Shown piece by piece: positions 21,962 to 32,070 of a DNA stretch of 64,000 bases. Both the position numbers and the translations under genes were made by a program. Source of the stretch: Corynespora cassiicola (taxonomy: Eukaryota; Ascomycota; Dothideomycetes; Pleosporales; Corynesporascaceae); assembly GCA_022059125.1 (NCBI GenBank), contig JAEUWY010000002.1:806001-870000 (forward strand), given 5' to 3'. Position 1 is the stretch's first letter, and the number at the start of each line of letters is the position of its first letter. The notes under the pieces are model-generated. The model was not told the DNA's origin. It worked only from the letters and a program-made list of their open reading frames with translations, and did no database searches.

Positions 21962-22947
21962 CTACCAGTTATAGAACCATCTCACAGCTTGGAAGAAGGC
22001 TTCTTCTTTTCCAAATCTTTGTTCCGGATCAGAAACATTGGCACGTGTGCCGAAACCATGGGCCGTCCCAGAGTACAAGGCTACTTGGAATGGATGAGAG
22101 GTTTGACCAAGCAAACCTTCGACTTCTAACCTGCGCGATGGTTCAAAAAGGGTGTCAATTTCTATAATATCATATCGTCAGCGATCGTTTGTTGGCGTCG
22201 AATAGATCCAGTAGACAGGCTTATAGACATGGCCGACAAAAGTGGCAAGGTATAAAGCAACTTTGACTTACCTGCAGCAGCGATACTTGCTGGTCCAGTA
22301 ATGGCAAGGACTTCTTCATCTTGAAGGAAGCTCGGGTGTGCTGCGTAGCCAATATCTGCGCCACGGCCCTCGGCTAAGAATCGAAAAGCATACCGGCCAC
22401 CAAAGCAGTAGCCTGTTACAGCAATCTTCTTGAACTTGAGTTTTTCGCGGATGTATTTGACTGTCCTCTCGATCACGGGATCGGTCACGTTCGTGGTGTG
22501 TCTACTGAGAAAGGCCTCGGCGTCGAAGGTTATGTCGTGCGGTGCGGGATCGCCGCGGAAGATATCGGGCATAATGGTCGTGAATCCGGCACGAGCGAAA
22601 CTATCGGCGAGTCTGCAAAGATCTCAGCTGCATGTCCAAGTTACTAAACCATGATTTTGTAGAAGCAATACAGTTTATTTTCAAGAAGCGGCAAGCCAAA
22701 GGCATCTGTAAGATATAATACAGCCGTGTCGGATCCTGAGGACCGCTTCGCGGGACTGATGTAGATAGTAACTGATCGCTAAGTTAGATAAGTCTTGCAT
22801 AAACGCGGCTCACGCACCATTATTATGTATTTCCTCTCTTCCAACGGGTTTGCCTGTATGCTTGATGATATTTCGAGAAAGCTGGGGGTACGTGTTTGCA
22901 GCTACGGAAAATCCGCAAAACGCCAAGAAAGCGAAGACAGAGCGCAT
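21962..22947 (-). CDS. Secreted dienelactone hydrolase family protein (four exons)
   Basis: Minus-strand exons 22947-22818, 22771-22672, 22612-22272 and 22161-21962 join in frame to 256 residues. All introns are GT-AG (GTGCGT, GTATTG and GTAAGT donors). No single open frame covers it, but every junction restores family sequence, for example ENKLLADSFARAGF and ITGPASIAAAEIDTLF. The dienelactone hydrolase triad is visible: Cys146 (TGYCFGG), Asp193 (EIDTLF) and His225 (GTAHGF). A signal peptide (MRSVFAFLAFCGFSVA) indicates export, which is unusual for classical cytosolic dienelactone hydrolases but known in fungal relatives. The substrate is probably a lactone or ester; the precise reaction is unknown. 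Confidence 0.82.
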
Positions 22948-23985
22948 GTTGAACAGATATCAAAGCGCAGGTAATGCACTATGGTGATGCGAATCGCAAA
23001 GCTACAGACGAAGCCTCTTGAGCAGAAAACGAAAGTAGATAACATTCAAATACGGCGGGTCGCCCCGTACTTAACATTGATCAAGTTTTCTTGCGGATGT
23101 AGCCATGATTTGACAGCCGTCTTGGCGATGTCGCAATGCCCAGCATTTAAAGTGAACATGGAAGGTTTGCACGTTGATCTCGCTGGGCGATTCAATTGCT
23201 CTTGAAATGTCGCTACTCTAGAGGGACTGGGAAGGCATCCTTAAATGAGGGCTGGGCGCGGGACTCGCTTGCGGTCTCGGTTTCGGATGAGGGATGGGCG
23301 GCAATAGTGTATTGAGGTGATCCCTTGGCAAAGGGCCGACACCTCACCTTCACGAACCTAACTTCGCTATAGTAGGCGGAGATCCATTGCTATCAAGATA
23401 CTGCGAGTTGAGCTTCCGAAGAATTGGTTTTCATCCCCTTTTCCAGATCCTTTGTTCCTTATACCTTTTAGACAATTTCGTGGACAGGCCGAAGTTTTGC
23501 TACTTTAGCTAGCCATATTTCCAAGTCACATGCTGAGAAAGAACGCACACCAGTGCTACACTCTTCATCTTGTATTTTCACTGAATCGAAATAATGCTTA
23601 TAATAAAATTATTCAGTTTGCAATGTTGCTTACAAAAAACGCTCCGGGCAATGCCTCGCCACTCTCCTCAGTGCTAATTAGTTTCGAACGGCCAGGGATA
23701 CAGTCTGGGATATTAGTTGGATAGAGATCTTCTGGAACGTTCATGTATATTTTATGAAGGGAATAGTTTCAAACATTACAGGGTCGCTCACCTTCCTTTT
23801 GCCAATTCCGCTGACTATTATGGCCGCTGGTACTTTTGCAAATGAACTTATTGAACTGTCAGCCTGACATTAATGCATTTCCTAAAAAACGAACTAGAAG
23901 CGAGTCATATATAGCAAGAATATTTCTAGGGTAGCAAATCAACAAACAACTCTAGATGATTCAAGGGAATTACTTCCATCAAAAG
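22948..23985. other. Intergenic region between two dienelactone hydrolase genes
   Basis: 1,038 bp. The left end is the promoter of the secreted enzyme. The middle is AT-rich (23500-23950) with short frames that look random. I see no transposon or RNA gene. Confidence 0.35.
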
Positions 23986-24849
23986 TTATAGCAGATGTTT
24001 TCTGAACCAGTCCACTGCCTGTTTAGCTGCCTCATCAGCAGCTTTGTTCTCAACCGTCTTCTTTGGGTCTGCTCTCACGGCAAATCCATGTCCGCAATCT
24101 GAGTAGATGACCACTTCAAACTGGCCCCGATCCTTGTCAAATTTGCCTTCCAGGCCCAGCTTCAGCTCTTCGGCGGAATCCTTTGGTAGTACGCTGTCTT
24201 TGTCTCCAACAGCGACACTGATTGGAACATGGAATTTTGTAGCCGCGCTGACAAATTCATCGGGGATCTTGATGCCGGCGGGATGGGCGGTGAAGTGCGC
24301 GTCCAGAAGAGGGGCCTCTCCGTCCTCGACAGCTGACTCGGCCGATAGTTTTGTCGTCTGTAGCCCACCCCAGCAGAACCCTGCAGCCCCTAATTTTCCG
24401 CCCGGAGGGAGCTCGGAGCGGATGCTGCGGGTGTAGGACAGCACAGATGGAAAGATGTTGCGCGTGCGCAGCGCAAATGGAAGGAATCGACTCATCATTC
24501 TGATCCCATTATAGACTCTAAGAATTTGCCCAGGCAGATTGAGTATGCCAACAGGCGACGTAACGCTTTCCATTAGCTCGAGTGAGTCGGCTGGAACTCC
24601 TCCTCCAGGAATAATGTCCGGGACAAGTACACGGCATCCAGTGCGCAACGCATAGTTGTCAGCTAGTAGCTTGCTGTTGGTGAGGTTGAATCCGAAGGCA
24701 TCCGTAATGAAGATGATGGTAGAAGGAGATACTTCGTCAGACGGAGACTTGGCGACATATGTGGAGATGCCGGCGATGGTTTCTATGGTGCCTTCGGGGA
24801 TTCCCTCGCGTGTAGATCCTTTGAAGCAATCTGGGCAAGACATTGCCAA
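23986..24849 (-). CDS. Intracellular dienelactone hydrolase family protein
   Basis: One exon, 287 residues; MSCPDC at residue 3 is an equally good start. The triad is Cys159 (GFCWGG), Asp216 or Asp218 (VGDKDS) and His254 (DCGHGFAVR). The N-terminal CPDCFKGSTREGIPEGTIE block is typical of the fungal AIM2/dienelactone hydrolase group. There is no signal peptide, so it probably acts in the cytosol, possibly on ring-opened lactones from aromatic breakdown. It shares a divergent promoter with the FAD oxidase and lies next to the secreted family member. Confidence 0.88.
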   Translation of the reverse strand: MAMSCPDCFKGSTREGIPEGTIETIAGISTYVAKSPSDEVSPSTIIFITDAFGFNLTNSKLLADNYALRTGCRVLVPDIIPGGGVPADSLELMESVTSPVGILNLPGQILRVYNGIRMMSRFLPFALRTRNIFPSVLSYTRSIRSELPPGGKLGAAGFCWGGLQTTKLSAESAVEDGEAPLLDAHFTAHPAGIKIPDEFVSAATKFHVPISVAVGDKDSVLPKDSAEELKLGLEGKFDKDRGQFEVVIYSDCGHGFAVRADPKKTVENKAADEAAKQAVDWFRKHLL

Positions 24850-25317
24850 GGCTTCAGATGTATGTTTCCGATGAGAAGGACAGTTCGATTGGCTAGATGT
24901 AGTTCGTTAGTGAGTTGGTCGGCAGGGAGGGACTAATGGAGGCTCCTTGATTTCGCGGAAACGTCTTGGCTTTATATCTTTGAGCTTATTGTGTGAGATG
25001 CAAGGGTAGACGGTCTCGGTTCCGGTTTCGTATCCTTCGACAACAGACCAACGCCACCCCTGTCCAGTTACCGCTATGCCGGCTTTAGCATCAGAACGTC
25101 GACCTGGGGTATATCGATCTAAACAACGGAATGTTTTCACGAATAGTATACGTAGTCAGTGTGTAAGCAGTTTGCAGGCCAACTACTCTCCTTTTGCATC
25201 CGTGTATATAAGAAAGAGAATGATCCCTCACAATATTCTCCCACACACAGCGTCTCTCATTTGCAAGTGCATCTCTTATTCAGCACTCCATCTCTTGCAT
25301 TATCATTCCAATCAGCT
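24850..25317. promoter_or_regulatory. Divergent promoter of intracellular dienelactone hydrolase and FAD oxidase
   Basis: 468 bp with a strong TATA box for the rightward gene (next entry) and no other motif I can name. Confidence 0.4.
25205..25212 (+). promoter_or_regulatory. TATA box of the FAD oxidase gene
   Basis: TATATAAG lies 113 bp before the ATG at 25318, followed by a C/T/A-rich leader. Confidence 0.5.
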
Positions 25318-26931
25318 ATGAAGGCCCTTACTGTTACAGTTTTGCTTAATATAGCCTTGTTGGTAGCATCAAAGCCCTCAAAGGGGGAGGTCAAGATTGG
25401 GTGCGACATTCTCAAAGGGAAATATCCATCCTCTGTTTTCTTTCCAGGGGAAGCTCGATATGATTTTGAAAACGAATGTAAGATCAGAGCAAATGACCCT
25501 GAACTATTCATTACTCACATAGAATAGATGGTTGGTCTACCACGTCCTGGCTCGGACCAGCCTGCATCTTCACCCCGGAAACACCTGAGCAAGTTTCCTT
25601 TGCCATCACTACATTTTCGGAAAACAATATCAAGTTCGCAGTTCGCAGCGGTGGCGCCATGCCGATTGACAATGCTGCGAACATTGGCACCGAAGGTGTC
25701 CTGATTGCGAACACCAACTTCACATCCATCTCGATGTCTGAGGACAATAGCATCGTCACTGTAGCTACTGGCGTACGGTGGCCCCAGCTTTACGCTTATC
25801 TTGATGATTATAATGTTACCGTAAATGGTATTCGCATGGGAAACGTTGGTGTTGTTGGTTATTTCCTCGGCGGGGGTATCGGCTTTTTCAGTTATGAACA
25901 CGGCACTGGTTCGGTTTCAGTGGAGTCTTTCGAGGTATGTTCCACGTAGTTTTGGATTCAGGGCCTAAACTGACTTTGAGAAGGTTGTTCTTGCTGATGG
26001 GAGTATTGCCGAAGCGAGCCTGACCCAAAATGAAGATTTGTTTTGGGCCCTCCGCGGTGGCGGCAATAACTTTGCAATTGTTACCAGCGTCAAGATTCGG
26101 ACTCTCAATGTCCCTACCATATATGCATCCCCTGTATCGTATGGCTCTGGGGCAGAAGTTCAGCAGCGTTACATTCAGAGCTTGGTGGAATTTGCTGAAT
26201 ACGCCGATGCCGACCCGAAAGCGTCCATGGAAGGCCAAATTCGATGGGTTCCTAGCCGCAGTCCCGACATCTTTTTCGATGCATTCCTATTCCACAGCGA
26301 AGACAGCAGCCCTTCGCCCTTGGGTCTCCAAAACTTTACTGCACCAGTTTTCCCAACTACATCCGGCAATCTGACTCAAACTACCATGGGAACCTGGGCC
26401 AATCAGTTCCCCTACGATACGGATGTTGGAAATCGCAAACTTTTCCATTTCTTCTCCATTCCTGCCAATGCCCGGGCCATGGAGATTTGTCTGGACGAGT
26501 ATTACAAAGCTGTTGCGCACCTAGCCGAACGCGAAGGCTTCTTTACCGCTTTTAGCATCATGCCTATCACCAGAAGAGTTATTGAGAAGAGCACCGAAAA
26601 TGGCGGCAACCCTGTGGGTCTGGATGCAGATAGCGCCCCGGCCTTGTGGCTTGTGGAGAGCCCCAGCTGGCTCAATGCTGCAGACGACGCTGATGTCTAT
26701 GCGGCCCACGATGCCGCCAATGCAGCGATTGATTCTGCCTTGGCCGCGGAAGGATTTGATCAGCTGCGCTTTATCTACCTTAGCGATGCATCCAAGTCGC
26801 AGATTGAAGAGGTTTTCCCCAGCTATGGACCAGCAAATGTGGACCGCCTGCAACAGATCCGGAATCAATACGACCCAGAATCAGTCTTTACTGATCTTTT
26901 AGTGGGCGGTGCTAAGGTTGCGCGAGCCTGA
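25318..26931 (+). CDS. Secreted FAD-linked oxidase (berberine-bridge-enzyme family)
   Basis: Exons 25318-25477, 25528-25934 and 25984-26931 encode 504 residues with a signal peptide (MKALTVTVLLNIALLVASK). The family layout is clear: an N-terminal FAD_binding_4 (PCMH) domain with ENEYGWSTTSWLGPACIFTP, an FGG-like LGGGIGFFSYEHGTG motif and LFWALRGGGNNFAIVTS, then a C-terminal BBE segment with NVDRLQQIRNQYDPE. The position normally held by the flavin-attaching histidine (RSGGH) reads RSGGA (Ala97), and no cysteine is present in the GVVGYFLGGG segment. A bicovalent flavin is therefore unlikely, and binding is probably non-covalent. It likely oxidises a sugar, alcohol or phenolic substrate extracellularly; the substrate is unknown. 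Confidence 0.85.
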
Positions 26932-27985
26932 AGAAAATAGTTATTAGGAAAATGATTGGGTTAAAAGGATCAGACTGTTGGAAGTGCGACTAGATTGGAC
27001 AGTGTTTCTACAGCTCTGTGCATGCTACTATGCATCATGGATCGCGAATCTAGAGAATTCGTGATGTCAAAAATTGAGATACTGTTGATTCCTATCTACA
27101 TTCTTTTATTGATTTTGAATGTGAGCTTCTGGTTTAACCGATCAAAAACCCATCAACGTCAAATTACATTCCGCCGCAGATAGAGATCCTCTACAGCATT
27201 TTGTAGTTTTATCGCAACTTCTTACAGGTCTAGGTCAAAACTTCCCTACTATAAGGTTCAATTAAAATTCCATCGATATTCCAATTGCACACCAGGTTTG
27301 GAGCATCATTACATCCAACGGTCTGCAGGTTTAGTTCAGTGATACGCGCAAGGCTTCGACTCATCTGAAGACATTCGATTCGCACTTCAGCACTTATACC
27401 GAAGATTGAAGAGATTCTTGTTTGCTTGCAAATCCCCCGGCGGTAACAACAGTCTTAGCCCCTCCTAAAAGCATGCGCATGGACGAAACATGGCCGCTCG
27501 TATTCCCTTCAGCTCCCCAGCCTCGCGACCAACTCCGACGAACCACGACCCTCCAATCCAGCCCGCACCACGTATCCTTTCCTAATCTGTAACGAACCAA
27601 CTCTAAGCTCGGTAAGGACAATATCGCATTACCTCGCTTTGTCCCTGACATGTACTTCCCTCACGATTGGGTTGAGCCACAACGTGGGCCGATGTACCTC
27701 GCTCTCATTGGTCAGCAACGCCCTCTCTCGCCAACGCATGCTACTTGTGGTACCGCAGCAGGATCATCACTGGCAGATCAGACGACGCTAGAATGAAGAA
27801 ACGCTAGCCTCACGGGCAATTTACGCCTCGTTTCTACATTTAGCTATCGGGTGAGCTCACCGGTCTGGAGTCGGCGCTGCTTAAGAGGGCGATGTGGTGC
27901 AGCCTTGTGTGTTCTTTTGGCTCTTCTCTCCTGCGTCGCTCTCCCTACTGTTTCTAGGATACGCTTTTTGAGAAGAAAATTTTCC
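26932..27985. other. Intergenic region between FAD oxidase and MARVEL-like gene
   Basis: 1,054 bp with AT-rich left part. A 62-codon frame at 26995-27183 is hydrophobic by composition only. The right part is the promoter and leader of the MARVEL-like gene. Confidence 0.35.
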
Positions 27986-29114
27986 ATGGCGACCCAGGAA
28001 CGATCAGGAAATCTTCCTCCCATCCCGAAATGGACGCTAGGTGTTTACGCGGCAGCGGCAGTTTTTGCCGTAGTTATCCTGGGGCTTGATGCCTACGGTA
28101 TCCGCTGGATTCCGTACAATGCTCTCATTTACTCACTTGCAGTGGTAGGCAGCTCAGGTTTTCGTACTTTGATACACTTCACTAATATGAACAGGCCATC
28201 TGCACCCTTGGAGTCTGTGCCTATGTATTGGGGACGCAGCTCTTCTTACACAAGTTCTATAACCCCTTCGTTTCCCTAGGCCTCCATATTTGGATGTGCC
28301 TCTTCTGGATTGTAGATTTGGGTCTCGTTGCAAACCTCGCGAGGCTCTGGGCTGGAATGGACTGCTCATACGACTACTGGTACGGATACTACTGCACATA
28401 TGGCAAGCGCGACTTGCACAGCATCGCGAAACGTGATACCACAACCTACAAGACATACTATGGTGCCTTGGCAGCTGGGGCCTTTTTCGCCGCCGCCCAA
28501 TTGTAAGACGCATGTTGCACTCGGAAGCAACAAAGAAGCTAATCCAATCCAGTGGAATATGGGTGTTGGGAACCTTCATCACCTTCATGTACATGAACAA
28601 GCGACGTGCACAAAACGCCTCGAACCCTCAGACCCACCCCTCTCAGCCCCCACCTCAGTATGCAGCCGGCCCTGGTGGAGCCGCAGTGCCTATGGAGAAG
28701 TACAACCAAACCGCCGCCCCACCACAAGCCTACCAGCAGCCCTACTCGAGCGCACAAAACCCCCAGCCCCAATACACACAGCCGATCCAACAACAGCAAG
28801 GCCAATTCGTCCAGCCGCCCCTGCCAGCCTACAACCAGCAGCAGCCCGGGTTCCAGTACCCGCAAGACCCGATTCCGCGCCAGGACACGGTGAGCCCGAT
28901 CTCACCAGCCGGATATACGCAGCCCGCGAACAATGCTTCCGAGTTGGGAGCGCACCAGCAGAGCGTGCCATACAACCCCAATGCCTCCGAACTCTCGTCT
29001 ACCCAGCCTGCGGGTGTGAATCACTATCCCAGCGTTTCGGAGCTCTCCAGCCCTCAGCAGACGGGGGGTGGAGGGTATGATTATAACGTGTCGGAGCTAT
29101 CGACGCACAAATGA
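27986..29114 (+). CDS. MARVEL-like four-helix membrane protein with Pro/Gln-rich tail
   Basis: Exons 27986-28144, 28195-28502 and 28553-29114 encode 342 residues. The start MATQERSGNLPPIPKW is chosen over an upstream in-frame ATG at 27851, which would add a basic unconserved leader. Four hydrophobic segments are seen in the first half (WTLGVYAAAAVFAVVIL; ICTLGVCAYVLGTQLF; IWMCLFWIVDLGLVANLARL; FGIWVLGTFITFMYM), with conserved-looking WxGxDCSYDY and YYCTYGKR loops between helices three and four. This is the layout of fungal MARVEL-domain membrane proteins. The cytosolic tail is rich in Pro/Gln and ends with four imperfect SEL(S/G) repeats (NASELG, NASELS, SVSELS, NVSELS). Its role in membrane organisation is inferred. 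Confidence 0.8.
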
Positions 29115-30757
29115 GTAGGATTTGGGCTTAGGTGGAGTACTCTGGATGTTTGCCAATGATGTTAAGCGCGATATATACCAACTTGAATGTAATTGTTTCA
29201 TTATAAATTCCTGAGGTGTACATGGCCTGTTTCTTGCAGTGACTATCACTATTAGATCAGGTTTCTCCGATAGCTTCCCCGCATCGATGAGCGGTCCCTC
29301 CCTTTCTTATCACCTGCCTTGTTCTTTTGTATTTGAGCTTTGAAATCTCTTTCACATCGTCAAACACTTCCAGTTCCCCACGGAGTACCATTACGGCAGA
29401 CCGTGACTTGAAGCCCCTGATAACGAATCCCCAACCCATCCAAAGCATTCGGAAAACGACTTTCTTGCCGGCTGATTAGTACATCGATGGCACAAGACTC
29501 AACCCAGAAGACGCAATCAGGAAACCGACGTCGCAGAACGCGAAGAATGTTGCGGCACCAAACTCGCCAACTTCTCTCCAACCGGGATTTGCGATTCGAG
29601 ATCATCATGTGGGTGCTGAGGTTTCCAAAACGACCATCTCCTAGGAAGGATGTTGGTCAAGAGGTGCTGGAAACGTAGTGCGGGTAACGAAAGCAGAGTC
29701 TGCGTGTGGCATTGCGAATCCGGTGCCGACATCCTTTCTGCAAGAAGACAGAAGCCACTTCTTCTGATGGGATTGAGTAAGCCAAGGAAACCGGCAGCGC
29801 TGGAGGCCTTGTCCGCAATGTCGCGTTTTTGTCGAGTGACTTGGGGGAAGAACAGTCAACGCTCAAAAACCGTGACTTCGAGCCTCAATGGTGTCAAGAA
29901 AACTGATAGTCAAGTTCTGCAGGAAACTCAAAGCCGGTCCCAAGCGCACAATATATCCTCTCCCAGCTGCGAGCACGTCGGTCCCGTATACGGGACCCGC
30001 CACCGTATCCCCTTCCTAACGCTTTGGTAAGAAATATTGCCTGCGCCCAAGCAGAGACTTAAAAAGCTTAGGTGAGGCTTCGGCACGCTTGGGGCGAGGG
30101 CTGCTTTTGTATAGCATGCGTGTTAAGCTTGTGCGAGACGGGGGTTAGGGCGGTGGCGGGGGGCTCGATGGGGAAAGGTTGGCTTTGCTGACATCCCTGC
30201 GCGGATCGGGATGGCGGCGCTGGATTCGGTGAGGTGGTATTGAAGCTCGTATCCTGGAATAGTAGTTTTGATGGATGATGGCTTTTGGGTGGTATGAGGT
30301 CGTGCGATTTTTGGTTAGGAAGGGTGTCGGCAATTGATTTTGATGTGGTACATGAGATACACTATGCTCAGTGCTCCTGTGGACCCCTAGATGGCAACAC
30401 AAGCAATAAACAATCGAGGGAGCATGGTGGAAGGTACAAGTCTAATCGTCTATTCGTACGTGAGAAAGGCAGCCATAATGTCGCGCCTGCTGCCACCCGT
30501 CTTTTGGTAGAAACTCGACTTCAGGGTATATGAGAGCCATTGATAGGAGCTCATCCCATTCGCCCTCTTTGAGAAACCAGAACCAGAAACAGGGTATATA
30601 AGTGCCCTTCGTAATCTTCGTCCCATCGTTACCGTCGTAAAAACAACACGGAAATCTCTCTCCACCGGTTCTATATCCCGGCTCTTCTTAACGCCTCTTC
30701 GCTGATGTAGGCGTTAGCCACCAAGTCCACCCAAAAGAGCAATCTCCCCAGCAAATT
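29115..30757. other. 1.6-kb interval without a supported gene
   Basis: Overlapping minus-strand frames at 29257-29608 show some protein-like character in two phases and may be a broken gene (see rejected items). A TATATAA at about 30595 has no matching rightward gene. The rest shows nothing recognisable. Confidence 0.35.
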
Positions 30758-31555
30758 TTACATCTCTTCAACCTCATCCCCCCGGGCCAATCGCCGATGC
30801 TCCCGATACGCCGGATGACTCCAAACATCAAAAGCCGCCACCACAAGATTGACCCCATGCATAACCCTGCCAGATGTTAGCCCTCGACTCCAAACCCCCC
30901 TCCCCCATCCCTCCCACAACAAAAGCAAAGAAGAGATCAAACTCACCCACTCCCCGCCCCAAACCCCCACAGAATCCCCACCCACTCCCCCTCTCCTCCG
31001 CTCCCTTCCCCCAACCCCCCAACCACCGTACAAAACCCCGCAACGACGTACAGCACCCCGCACGCGCCATCCCCCCACGCGAGCCAGGGCAAAGGCACGC
31101 GCCTCACGCCGTGCGCGGCGGGAACCACGAGCCCGATGATTTCGGCGTCGCACAGCGCGGTGCTGGCCAGGGCGGCGAGGCCCACGGCGAGCGCGCCGCG
31201 CTGCTGCACGTGCAGGATGGTGAGGAGGTAGGCGGCGACGCAGAGGGAGGCGAGGGCGAGGGCGAGGTGGAGGATGCGGAGGGACACTGTTTTATTAAAC
31301 GGTCAGCGTGGTGTTTGGCAGAGGAGCGGTGGGGAGGGATTTACGCATCAGGCGGCCGCGGGTGGAGGGGGTGGTTGCGCGGAGGGAAGGCATTGGTGCC
31401 GGGGAGCTGGGCGATGCGGATTCGTGGGTTGAGAGCTTCGAGTCGGGGGAGAGCAGGGGGGTCTTTTCGGGGGTGGTGGTTGTGGGGAGGAGAGAAGGGG
31501 TGGGGGAGGTGTAGGCCCATGGGCGGGTTGGGCCGCGGAAGATACGCGTCCACAT
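30758..31555 (-). CDS. Small predicted four-helix membrane protein (MARVEL-like), three exons
   Basis: Minus-strand exons 31555-31345, 31286-30947 and 30866-30758 encode 219 residues. Junctions are GT-AG (GTAAAT, GTGAGT) and give smooth hydrophobic helices: SLRILHLALALASLCVAAYL, GALAVGLAALASTALC, WGDGACGVLYVVAGFC and VMHGVNLVVAAFDVW. The N-terminal ~70 residues are Pro/Ser/Thr-rich and probably cytosolic; the C-terminus is charged. It resembles the general MARVEL fold but I cannot assign a family with certainty. The extreme C-richness of 30860-31100 on the plus strand creates many shadow frames. Confidence 0.68.
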
Positions 31556-32070
31556 GGTGGGCTGGTGGAGGGCCGACGCGTGGTGGGTGAGGTGATGGTG
31601 AAGAGATCGTCTCTGCTTCTTCTTTTCTTTTCTTGTGTCCACGGACTTCCTTGCCTCGGAGATGTGGGGGCTCCTGAGTGGTCGGTGGGATGGCCGAGTC
31701 TTGCGGCGAGTGTAATGAACGTGGAGTCTATGGGCAGGGAGGAATATAAATGGGAAATTTCTGTTTACGAAAGTGTTGAGAGTACGTGATGGAAGAACAC
31801 ATGTAGGACGATTACAAGGCAAAAAGAGGGTATTGAACAGACCAACGCATTGACGAAAGAGCGATTATGATAGACGAAGACAAGAGCTACAGGAGAATTG
31901 AAGGAGGGTACTATTGAACATATACCTACTCAGCCATTGCATGGTGGTGCTGGACTCGAGCCCGCTCCTTCACGGCCTTATGTGGTATCAAGTATGGCAC
32001 GGGTGTTTCTCGTGTTTCTAGAATATCTACGATGCATGCACGAAATCTATGGGGTATCATGTATCTGTCA
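31556..32070. other. Intergenic region between membrane protein and cytochrome b5 gene
   Basis: 515 bp, holding the promoter of the four-helix protein on the left and the 3' flank of the cytochrome b5 gene on the right. Nothing further was recognised. Confidence 0.35.

Noticed and set aside
26995..27183. 62-codon frame with a hydrophobic stretch
   Set aside because: AT-rich DNA gives Ile/Leu-rich translation by chance; no neighbouring signals support expression.
29257..29608. Overlapping minus-strand frames in two phases that look like pieces of one frameshifted protein
   Set aside because: No splice pair joins them convincingly and I recognise no family. A decayed gene is possible but unsupported.
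30595..30601. TATATAA on the plus strand
   Set aside because: No rightward coding sequence follows it; the next gene lies on the opposite strand and ends here.
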